Assembly: GCA_964591375.1 (NCBI GenBank)
Contig: CAZQAU010000056.1
Location: 1-5,879, forward strand
Source: CAYYYG01 sp964591375
Lineage (GTDB): Bacteria > Patescibacteriota > Microgenomatia > UBA1406 > GWC2-37-13
DNA length: 5,879 bases
Reading direction: 5' to 3'
Below the pieces are notes generated by a model. That model was not told the DNA's origin and did not search any database. It saw only the letters and a list, made by a program, of their open reading frames with translations. Within the stretch, counting starts at the first letter, position 1; every line of letters starts with the position of its first letter. The translations under genes and the position numbers were made by a program. This document shows positions 1 to 4,842 of the stretch, one piece after another.

Positions 1-153
1 CTAAGGCGCTTGTACTGGCTGCCATGGGTCAAACTTCAAGCCTTTGGCTTAAAATTTTGGAACTGGCCTAGCGTGCCAAAGTCCCAGAATTTTATTAGTC
101 GTTTAACTTTGGAAGAACAGATCTATTGGCTGCAAGTGGTCAATACGATTTAA
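1..153 (+). CDS. C-terminal fragment of an unidentified protein (5' end outside window)
   Basis: Frame 1 is open from the first base to a TAA at 151-153, giving 50 residues that begin LRRLYWLPWVKL and end EEQIYWLQVVNTI. The piece is rich in Trp, Leu and basic residues and shows no recognisable catalytic motif. The tail could belong to a methyltransferase or glycosyltransferase, but nothing visible decides this and I do not assign a family. That it codes is supported by the open frame reaching the window edge and by a strong plus-strand hairpin 18 nt after the stop. The gene converges on the minus-strand gene at 383-817. Confidence 0.55.
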   Translation, partial: LRRLYWLPWVKLQAFGLKFWNWPSVPKSQNFISRLTLEEQIYWLQVVNTI

Positions 154-171
154 CTTTCTATATGTTACGAA

Positions 172-208
172 GCATACGGGTGGCAATTTAATATTGTCGC
201 TCGTATGC
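172..208 (+). terminator. 16-bp stem-loop after the partial gene, probable 3'-end hairpin
   Basis: Bases 172-187 pair with 193-208 around a 5-nt loop, TTAAT. All 16 pairs hold in plus-strand RNA, three of them as G-U wobbles (179/201, 181/199, 183/197). In minus-strand RNA these three would be A-C mismatches, so the hairpin belongs to a plus transcript. It lies 18 nt after the stop of the partial gene. It is followed by a run of seven C and an AT-rich stretch, not a U-run, so it is not a textbook intrinsic terminator. It may instead protect or process the 3' end. Confidence 0.5.
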
Positions 209-282
209 CCCCCCAATAAAATATTATTCCATTATATCTCCATTAAATATATTTATTAATGAATAGAGGATGAAACCATATT

Positions 283-331
283 GTAAAGAAGAAAAACAGT
301 TGACCCGGCCGGTGAGGCGCCGGCACGGGTC
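283..331 (-). terminator. Rho-independent terminator of the 144-aa membrane protein gene
   Basis: Read on the minus strand, GACCCG at 331-326 pairs with 307-302. The stem continues through a GC-rich inner section (324-319 with 313-308), with one bulged base at 325 and a 5-nt loop. The hairpin is followed by AACTGTTTTTCTTCTTT (300-284), a T-rich tract of the expected kind. It lies about 50 nt after the stop of the minus-strand gene ending at 383, which fixes its orientation. Confidence 0.7.
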
Positions 332-334
332 GGT

Positions 335-350
335 GCTTCTTGAAAGAAGC
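335..350 (-). other. Small perfect stem-loop between stop codon and terminator
   Basis: GCTTCT at 335-340 is perfectly complementary to AGAAGC at 345-350 around a TGAA loop. It lies between the stop of the minus-strand gene (383) and its terminator hairpin (331-302), so the 3' UTR of that transcript would carry two hairpins in tandem. It has no T-run of its own. It may be a second 3'-end structure, or chance. Confidence 0.45.
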
Positions 351-382
351 GATGTCTTTATAATTCGGTAAAGTAACTGAGT

Positions 383-817
383 TTATTTTTTCTTACCAGA
401 AATGCGTGTTGGTGGTACAACGCGGAATGTATTGTCCGGTACATACGTTTCGACAAAGTAGATTCTAATTCCATATTGAGACCACCAAAAACTTCTTGCA
501 TTCCAAACCCACATATGTATATGAGGATAATCCTCTTGAGCAAGGATCTTAAGATGGAGTTCCCACCATTTCTCCTCACCTTTGAAAGGATTAGGAATTT
601 CCTGGGAAGATAGAATTTCTCCTGTACCAAATCGTAATTCTTTTTTTATCAGTGTTGCTAACCGCGCAATATCTTCAGCTTGCCCACACATAATAATACT
701 ATTGGGAGGCTGTGTATTGTTGATTTTTATATGTTTCAGAGGATTGGGGTCCTTCCAAAAATATAATCCGATGACAATTATTAGCAGTAATACTGCAATA
801 GCAGCTATCCAATACAT
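383..817 (-). CDS. Small Trp-rich single-pass membrane protein, unknown function
   Basis: 144 aa, not recognised. Residues 3-21 form one very hydrophobic helix (AAIAVLLLIIVIGLYFW) followed by KDPNPLKH, so it is probably an uncleaved N-terminal anchor. About 120 residues follow as a soluble domain; their side of the membrane is uncertain. The middle holds a helix-like segment (EDIARLATLIKKEL, about 49-62). Two Trp clusters follow (KWWELH and MWVWNARSFWW), making eight Trp in 144 residues, and the C-terminus is SGKKK. I see no lipobox or catalytic motif. The start is fixed by AAGGAG 7 nt upstream and by the anchor beginning at residue 3. The gene has its own terminator (331-283) and appears monocistronic. 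Its use of a Shine-Dalgarno site sets it apart from the plus-strand genes. Confidence 0.75.
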   Translation of the reverse strand: MYWIAAIAVLLLIIVIGLYFWKDPNPLKHIKINNTQPPNSIIMCGQAEDIARLATLIKKELRFGTGEILSSQEIPNPFKGEEKWWELHLKILAQEDYPHIHMWVWNARSFWWSQYGIRIYFVETYVPDNTFRVVPPTRISGKKK

Positions 818-824
818 GAATGAT

Positions 825-830
825 CTCCTT
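825..830 (-). promoter_or_regulatory. Shine-Dalgarno AAGGAG of the 144-aa gene
   Basis: The minus strand reads AAGGAG, then a 7-nt spacer (ATCATTC), then ATG at 817. This is a full consensus site at ideal spacing and decides the start. Confidence 0.85.
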
Positions 831-846
831 TGGATAAAAGTACCGA

Positions 847-852
847 ATTATA
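847..852 (-). promoter_or_regulatory. Candidate -10 box for the 144-aa gene
   Basis: The minus strand reads TATAAT at 852-847, which would start transcription near 840 and give a leader of about 23 nt carrying the AAGGAG site. No good -35 element is visible 16-18 bp upstream. A second TATAAT lies at 929-924, with a palindrome (ACATATT-A-AATATGT, 906-920) just downstream of it that could be an operator. Both calls are weak in AT-rich DNA. Confidence 0.35.
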
Positions 853-962
853 AAAGTGCCTCAGGAAACGGACGAAGATTCATCAGCTTTCTGCGGATCA
901 TTTATACATATTAAATATGTTTAATTATATCAGATAGGAGCAATTTGGGAGATGTATTGGGG

Positions 963-1001
963 GTGAGCGTGGCAGATGAGTTTTTACTCTGTCACGCTCA
1001 C
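963..1001. terminator. 14-bp stem-loop after the 93-aa gene, terminator-like but without T-run
   Basis: Bases 963-976 pair with 988-1001 around an 11-nt loop. Thirteen pairs are Watson-Crick. The exception (972/992) is G-U in plus RNA and C-A in minus RNA. It lies 9 nt beyond the stop of the minus-strand gene ending at 1011, where a terminator is expected, but neither side carries a T-run. It may be a 3'-end hairpin of that gene or a separate structured element. Confidence 0.5.
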
Positions 1002-1010
1002 AGGGTGGTG

Positions 1011-1292
1011 TTATGTGAAGTAGATTGTTTTCTCCGGTTCGGTTGATACTAGTTTGAGTGAAATAAATACCCTTCCTTTCTGTGTTTTATAAACCTTGAC
1101 AGACTTTTCTTGTCGGCTCGTGTCGGGGATCGTGTAGGCAATTTTTACTGTCCACACGCCTCCGAGTTTAGCCAAATTGAGTACACTCATCGCCAACTGA
1201 GTCTGCGCTCGTTGAAAAGTGATCGATTCTGTGCATGGGACTTTCACTGCCACCTCTTCTACAGGCAGGTCAAACGTCTTTGGGACTGGCAT
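1011..1292 (-). CDS. Small soluble protein of unknown function (93 aa)
   Basis: Not recognised. The 93-aa product has no signal peptide or membrane segment. After a Pro/acidic N-terminus (MPVPKTFDLPVEEV) comes a Gln/Ala-rich stretch likely to be helical (FQRAQTQLAMSVLNLAKL). Next are alternating hydrophobic/polar segments that look like beta strands (VWTVKIAYTI, KSVKVYKT, RVFISLKLVS). There is one Cys (residue 20) and no known catalytic motif. The fold could be a small alpha/beta or beta-sandwich domain; this is a guess from residue pattern. The start is supported by AAGGAG 6 nt upstream, and an extended -10 promoter lies about 75 nt further out. It is transcribed divergently from the CofE-like gene, so the two may share control. 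Confidence 0.7.
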   Translation of the reverse strand: MPVPKTFDLPVEEVAVKVPCTESITFQRAQTQLAMSVLNLAKLGGVWTVKIAYTIPDTSRQEKSVKVYKTQKGRVFISLKLVSTEPEKTIYFT

Positions 1293-1298
1293 AATACA

Positions 1299-1304
1299 CT
1301 CCTT
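1299..1304 (-). promoter_or_regulatory. Shine-Dalgarno AAGGAG of the 93-aa gene
   Basis: The minus strand reads AAGGAG, then a 6-nt spacer (TGTATT), then ATG at 1292. It is a full consensus site and confirms the start. Confidence 0.85.
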
Positions 1305-1332
1305 ATTTATCTATCACAAACACCGATTAGAA

Positions 1333-1368
1333 TTCTGTTTTACAGCGAGCTGATGCTGTAAAACAGAA
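1333..1368. promoter_or_regulatory. Perfect 14-bp inverted repeat in the divergent control region
   Basis: TTCTGTTTTACAGC (1333-1346) and its exact reverse complement (1355-1368) flank an 8-nt centre, GAGCTGAT. There are no mismatches, so both strands are equivalent and transcript structure alone cannot give a direction. The right edge coincides with the predicted start of the minus-strand transcript (about 1367). It could therefore be an operator for a dimeric regulator covering +1, or a hairpin at the extreme 5' end of the 93-aa gene's mRNA. No T-run follows on either side, which argues against a terminator. Confidence 0.6.
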
Positions 1369-1373
1369 CAGAA

Positions 1374-1382
1374 ATTATACCA
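1374..1382 (-). promoter_or_regulatory. Extended -10 promoter of the 93-aa gene
   Basis: The minus strand reads TGG-TATAAT (1382-1374), a consensus extended -10 element (TGN-TATAAT), which can work without a -35 box; none is evident. Transcription would start near 1367 and give a leader of about 75 nt that opens with the perfect inverted repeat. Confidence 0.55.
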
Positions 1383-1435
1383 TAAACACGTTAGGATTTC
1401 ATTTTTGGGGTTAAGTAATAAAAATACAGACATAG

Positions 1436-1441
1436 TATAAT
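1436..1441 (+). promoter_or_regulatory. -10 box of the CofE-like gene, placed for a leaderless transcript
   Basis: A perfect TATAAT lies 6 nt before the ATG at 1448, so the expected transcription start falls on or next to the start codon. There is no Shine-Dalgarno sequence. A weak TTAAGT (1411-1416, 19-bp spacing) is the only -35 candidate. Confidence 0.6.
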
Positions 1442-1447
1442 CACGAT

Positions 1448-2191
1448 ATGAAAGTTACTGCAATAAAAACAGATAAACTAACTCCTGGAAAAATAAACAT
1501 TAACACGGTGCTGGACACATATGTAACTTCCTTTACGGAAAACGCTGTCTTAGCGGTAACTTCTAAAATTGTATCTATCTGTGAAGGGCGCGTGTTACCC
1601 ATGAGCGAGTTTGATCGTGATACTGTCATCGAGCAGGAAGCAGAACTATATATCCCAAGAACATTGAGTAAATATAACAGCACACTGACAATTAAGCGAA
1701 ATTTGTTGGTGCCGGCCGCGGGCGTAGATGAATCAAATGGCAATGGTTATTTTATTCTCTGGCCGGCCGATCCACAAAAAACCGCAAACGCAATTCGTGA
1801 ATATTTAATACAGCGATTTTCTCTTCAGTATGCAGGGGTGGTGATTACCGATAGCAAAACTACACCACTGCGCTGGGGAACCACCGGAGTTGCATTGGCA
1901 CATAGCGGATTTGCTGCTCTCAATAACTATATTGGAACACCGGATATTTTTGGTAAACATTTAAAAATGACTAAAGCCAATATCATGGATGCACTCGCAA
2001 TCGCAGCAGTACTGACGATGGGTGAGGGAAATGAACAAACACCACTGGCGGTTATAGAAGATCTGCCTTTTGTTACCTTTCAGAATCGAAATCCTTCAAA
2101 AAAAGAACTAGAAGAAATGGCAATCACAGTTGAAGACGATTTGTATTCAACCTTATTAACTTCCGTTTCCTGGAAAAAAGGCAAAGGTTAA
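1448..2191 (+). CDS. CofE-family gamma-glutamyl ligase (F420-0:L-glutamate ligase-like), possible folate polyglutamylase
   Basis: 247 aa, close to the usual CofE length. CofE enzymes add L-glutamate to F420-0 through a GTP-dependent gamma-linked amide bond. Visible family motifs are VTSKIVSICEGRV (37-49, family form 'AEKIVSKAEGR'), PAAGVDESNGNG (89-100, 'ANAGIDQSN'), WPADP (105-109, 'LPEDP'), VVITDS..TPLRWGTTGVAL (131-150, 'IITDTFGRPWR.GQTGVAIG') and MGEGNEQTPLAVI (191-203). The Asp residues in GVDES (94) and ITDS (135) fit the family's metal-binding acidic positions. No other F420 gene is in the window, while thyA and folA follow on the same strand after 90 bp. A COG1478 protein of Chlamydia (CT611, as I recall) replaces FolC in folate polyglutamylation, so folate is an equally likely substrate. 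Family assignment is strong; the substrate is inferred. Confidence 0.88.
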   Translation: MKVTAIKTDKLTPGKININTVLDTYVTSFTENAVLAVTSKIVSICEGRVLPMSEFDRDTVIEQEAELYIPRTLSKYNSTLTIKRNLLVPAAGVDESNGNGYFILWPADPQKTANAIREYLIQRFSLQYAGVVITDSKTTPLRWGTTGVALAHSGFAALNNYIGTPDIFGKHLKMTKANIMDALAIAAVLTMGEGNEQTPLAVIEDLPFVTFQNRNPSKKELEEMAITVEDDLYSTLLTSVSWKKGKG

Positions 2192-2217
2192 GGTATAGTT
2201 CCATACAGTTTGTATTC

Positions 2218-2246
2218 TTGATCTCCCGCACGAGAAACAGTAGTAT
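2218..2246 (+). promoter_or_regulatory. Weak candidate promoter before thyA
   Basis: TTGATC (2218-2223) and TAGTAT (2241-2246) are separated by 17 bp, in the 90-bp gap after the CofE-like gene. It would give a leader of about 29 nt without a Shine-Dalgarno site. A rival -10, TATTAC (2270-2275), sits 6 nt before the ATG and would make thyA leaderless. thyA may instead be read from the upstream promoter. Confidence 0.25.
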
Positions 2247-2281
2247 TAAAGCATCTTGTCGTTATTATTTATTACTTCTAT

Positions 2282-3202
2282 ATGAAACAATCCGGTGAAT
2301 ATGCATATCTGAATTTACTGCAAGATGTTCTGGAAAACGGTAGTTTTAAAGATGATCGCACCAAAACGGGAACTAAGAGTGTCTTTGGTCGCCAGATTCG
2401 TTTCGATGTATCGGAAGGATTTCCATTACTTACGACAAAAAAAGTTTTTATTAAAGCAATTATTTATGAATTACTATGGTTTTTAAGGGGAGAGTCCAAT
2501 ATTAAATATTTAGTCGATAACAATGTCCACATCTGGGATGAATGGCCATATAAACATTATAACGAAGCCCAAAAAAAGGATAAAAAACTCCCGGTATTAT
2601 CACAGTCCGAATTTATTCAGAAGATAAAAGATGATCCGGAGTTTGCTAAACAGTATGGTGATCTGGGACCGGTATATGGTGTGCAGTGGCGACACTGGAA
2701 AAATCAGAATGGTGAAGAAATAGATCAAATTCAGCAACTAATTACAGAAATTAAAAAAAATCCATATTCACGTCGCCTGATCGTAAGTGCCTGGAACCCG
2801 GCTGAGATTGATGAAATTGTGAAGCAGGGTGGATTGCCTCCGTGTCATAGTCTCTTCCAATTTTATGTGGTCCGTGGTAAATTGTCGTGCCAACTATATC
2901 AGCGAAGCGCCGATATGTTTTTGGGAGTACCATTTAACATCGCCTCTTATTCACTTCTTCTGATGATGGTGGCTCAAGTAACTGGCCTTGAAGTGGGTGA
3001 GTTTGTTCACACATTTGGAGATGCTCATATTTACAGCAATCATATGGAGCAGGTTGCGCTTCAGCTTTCCCGGGAACCCCGCCCCTTTCCGACGATGAAA
3101 TTAAACCCGGAGAAAAAAGATATTAACGCATTTACCTTTGAAGACTTTATTTTAGAAAATTACAATCCACATCCGGCTATCAAAGCGCCGGTGGCTGTTT
3201 AA
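2282..3202 (+). CDS. thyA: Thymidylate synthase (ThyA, long form)
   Basis: This cytosolic enzyme methylates dUMP to dTMP using 5,10-methylene-THF and releases dihydrofolate. The 306-aa protein is complete from the N-terminal phosphate-binding Arg (R26 in DRTKTGT) to the family-typical end HPAIKAPVAV. Catalytic Cys188 lies in LPPCHSLFQFY. The Arg pair R164/R165 (SRRLIVSAWNP) binds dUMP phosphate. QRSADMFLGVPFN carries D211 and N219, which recognises the uracil ring, and H249/Y251 are in GDAHIYSNH. It is longer than the E. coli enzyme (264 aa) because of an insert between HIWDEWPYKHY and YGDLGPVYG, the same arrangement as in the Lactobacillus casei-type long form. folA follows 4 nt after the stop, so the two are surely co-transcribed and linked through dihydrofolate. 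No Shine-Dalgarno sequence precedes the ATG. Confidence 0.97.
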   Translation: MKQSGEYAYLNLLQDVLENGSFKDDRTKTGTKSVFGRQIRFDVSEGFPLLTTKKVFIKAIIYELLWFLRGESNIKYLVDNNVHIWDEWPYKHYNEAQKKDKKLPVLSQSEFIQKIKDDPEFAKQYGDLGPVYGVQWRHWKNQNGEEIDQIQQLITEIKKNPYSRRLIVSAWNPAEIDEIVKQGGLPPCHSLFQFYVVRGKLSCQLYQRSADMFLGVPFNIASYSLLLMMVAQVTGLEVGEFVHTFGDAHIYSNHMEQVALQLSREPRPFPTMKLNPEKKDINAFTFEDFILENYNPHPAIKAPVAV

Positions 3203-3206
3203 ATAT

Positions 3207-3704
3207 ATGATTAGCATAATCGCTGCCATTGGTGAAAATAGGGAGCTCGGGAAAGATAATAAGCTGTTATGGCAAATTGCCGAAGATCTAAAACGGTTTA
3301 AACAGATAACGGCCGGCCACCCAGTTATCATGGGACGAAAAACATATGAGTCCATTGGCAGGCCATTACCCAAAAGAGTAAACATCGTGATTACTCGTGA
3401 TCGTAGTTATAAGCCTGTTGGCTGCACTGTGGCTCATTCTTTGGATGAAGCTCTGGCAGTGGCCCAAAAAATTGATCCGGTTGAGATATTTGTTATCGGG
3501 GGCGGCGAAATTTATAAACAAGCGCTTGATCAAGCTGACAAATTGTATCTCACCTTAGTAAAAGGTACCTATGAAGCCGATGCATATTTCCCCGAATACA
3601 CAGCCTTCGACCGGGAAATATTGCGGGAAGAACATTTCTCAGATCGATACACATTTACCTATGTTATATTAGAAAGATCGTTGCCCGGTGGGCGAGCGAA
3701 GTAA
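3207..3704 (+). CDS. folA: Dihydrofolate reductase (FolA)
   Basis: This enzyme reduces dihydrofolate, the by-product of ThyA, to tetrahydrofolate with NADPH. The product is 165 aa (family about 160). Catalytic Asp27 is in AEDLKRF at the same number as in E. coli, with F31 lining the folate site. VIMGRKTYESIGRPLP (40-55) carries the NADPH and substrate contacts, VIGGGEIY is the Gly-Gly nucleotide-binding turn, and YLTLVKG supplies the conserved Thr. In the Met20-loop position the usual 'LPW' reads LLW (20-22), so the conserved Pro is replaced by Leu. The fold should end at VILER; the last eight residues (SLPGGRAK) look like an added tail encoded by a GC-rich palindromic stretch. It starts 4 nt after thyA without a Shine-Dalgarno site, so translation is probably coupled. 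Confidence 0.96.
   Translation: MISIIAAIGENRELGKDNKLLWQIAEDLKRFKQITAGHPVIMGRKTYESIGRPLPKRVNIVITRDRSYKPVGCTVAHSLDEALAVAQKIDPVEIFVIGGGEIYKQALDQADKLYLTLVKGTYEADAYFPEYTAFDREILREEHFSDRYTFTYVILERSLPGGRAK
3681..3701. repeat. GC-rich palindromic stretch forming the tail of folA
   Basis: GCCC-GGT-GGGC (3683-3693) is a short perfect inverted repeat followed by GAGCGAAG. It encodes the LPGGRAK tail of FolA beyond the normal end of the fold. Its core resembles that of the palindrome at 4864-4884 (GCC-GGTCG-GGC). It may be a worn copy of a dispersed repeat, but it is short and could be chance. Confidence 0.3.
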
Positions 3705-3714
3705 CTTTTTTATT

Positions 3715-4830
3715 ATGCTGAATATATACTTTACTGCTTCAACCCATGTATCTGAAGATGAATTTCTTTCCTATAAAAAAATCCTGCGCCTCTTGCATAC
3801 ACACCATATTATCTCAGGCAAACAAATTGTCGATAAGAAAACTCTGGCACAGGATCAGAAACGGAGCGCGGAGGAAATTTTTGCCCGTCAAAAAAAACTG
3901 ATTGAAACAGCCGATGTGGTAATCGCCGAAATCACTGAGGCGGCGGTGGGAGTAGGTGGAGAGATAGTCTATGCCTTAACACATGATATTCCGGTCTTGG
4001 CGCTTCTCAAAGCCGAGGCTGATGATAAGATTTCGCCCATGCTGGCGGGTAATCCATCTGAAAATTTATCTATTGAAAATTATTCCGAGGAAAATATTCG
4101 GTTTGTATTGAAAGAGTATCTGGAACATATTCAGAAACTCAAGAAACGAAAAGGAAAACTTATCGTCATTGATGGCGGGGATGGTTCGGGAAAGGGGACG
4201 CAGTCAAAACTGCTACTGGAATACCTGAAAAAAAATAAGATACCCACCAAATATTTTGACTTCCCCCAATATTACAACTCATTTCATGGCAAAACAGTCG
4301 CAAAATTTTTGCGGGGTGAGTTTGGCAGTATCGACCAGGTTTCTCCATACTTGGCATCGCTGGCATATGCTTTAGACAGGGCTTCAGTAAAGCCTCAAAT
4401 GGAAGAATTTTTGCAAAAAGGCGGATACATACTTGCGAACCGGTACGCACCTTCCAGTCTGGCCCATCAGGGCGCAAAATTTGTGAACAAAAAAGAGCGG
4501 GAAGAGTATCTCCAGTGGAATTATGACCTTGAGTACAAAGTGCATAAAATTCCTAAGGAAGATATCGTGATTTATTTATATGTTCCCTGGCAGATAGCTC
4601 AAGAACTGACTTCCAAAAAAAGTGCCCGTCAGTATCTAAAAGGGAAGGCTAAAGATATACATGAGAAAGACACCGATCATATCCGTCTGGCACAAGAAAT
4701 GTATCTGGAATTAGCTGAACGAAACAAACATTGGGTGAAAATTGACTGTATGAAAGGGGATACGATAGATACTATTGAAAATATTCATCAGAAAATTATT
4801 GCGGTTTTGAAAGAGAAAAAAATATTGTAA
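3715..4830 (+). CDS. tmk: Fusion protein: DNPH1/nucleoside 2-deoxyribosyltransferase-like domain + thymidylate kinase
   Basis: 371 aa, two domains. Residues 1-138 resemble 2'-deoxynucleoside 5'-phosphate N-hydrolase (DNPH1/Rcl), which cleaves dNMPs to base and deoxyribose 5-phosphate. IYFTAST (4-10) matches the Tyr/Ser start, ADVVIAEIT (66-74) holds the conserved Asp, GVGGE (79-83) the catalytic-position Glu83, and SPMLAG (107-112) the phosphate-contact Ser. The family motif 'PSLGVGYE' reads AAVGVGGE, losing a Ser and a Tyr. Residues 147-371 are a full thymidylate kinase (dTMP + ATP to dTDP + ADP): P-loop GGDGSGKGTQ (154-163), DR at 221-222, NRYAPSSLAHQG (242-253), and a basic LID around KKSARQYLKGKAKD. 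The P-loop lacks the basic residue of type I kinases, so it is type II-like. I chose ATG 3715, 10 nt after folA and just before the first beta strand, over GTG 3688, which overlaps folA. No Shine-Dalgarno is seen. Confidence 0.9.
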   Translation: MLNIYFTASTHVSEDEFLSYKKILRLLHTHHIISGKQIVDKKTLAQDQKRSAEEIFARQKKLIETADVVIAEITEAAVGVGGEIVYALTHDIPVLALLKAEADDKISPMLAGNPSENLSIENYSEENIRFVLKEYLEHIQKLKKRKGKLIVIDGGDGSGKGTQSKLLLEYLKKNKIPTKYFDFPQYYNSFHGKTVAKFLRGEFGSIDQVSPYLASLAYALDRASVKPQMEEFLQKGGYILANRYAPSSLAHQGAKFVNKKEREEYLQWNYDLEYKVHKIPKEDIVIYLYVPWQIAQELTSKKSARQYLKGKAKDIHEKDTDHIRLAQEMYLELAERNKHWVKIDCMKGDTIDTIENIHQKIIAVLKEKKIL

Positions 4831-4842
4831 ATTATGATATAC

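Noticed and set aside
302..350. Possible known structured RNA (SRP-like, tRNA-like or riboswitch)
   Set aside because: None of the conserved SRP tetraloop, T-loop or riboswitch core motifs is present. The simple terminator reading on the minus strand explains the main hairpin.
270..371. 33-codon plus-strand frame with AGAGG directly before the ATG
   Set aside because: There is no spacer between the AGAGG and the start codon, and the frame runs through both hairpins of a minus-strand terminator region. The peptide (Arg-rich) looks non-biological.
582..914. Plus-strand open frame of 110 codons
   Set aside because: It is antisense to the 144-aa gene and its control region, with no start signal. 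Its hydrophobic stretch mirrors the AT-rich opposite strand.
1110..1361. Plus-strand open frame across the 93-aa gene
   Set aside because: It lies antisense to a gene with a consensus ribosome binding site, runs through the inverted repeat, and has no recognisable protein features.
3688..3714. Upstream GTG start for the tmk fusion, adding nine residues
   Set aside because: It overlaps folA by 17 nt, has no ribosome binding site, and the extra residues precede the natural first beta strand. ATG 3715 fits better.
4166..4477. Minus-strand open frame inside the kinase domain
   Set aside because: It is antisense to a strongly conserved thymidylate kinase, and its composition is what the opposite strand of that gene would give.
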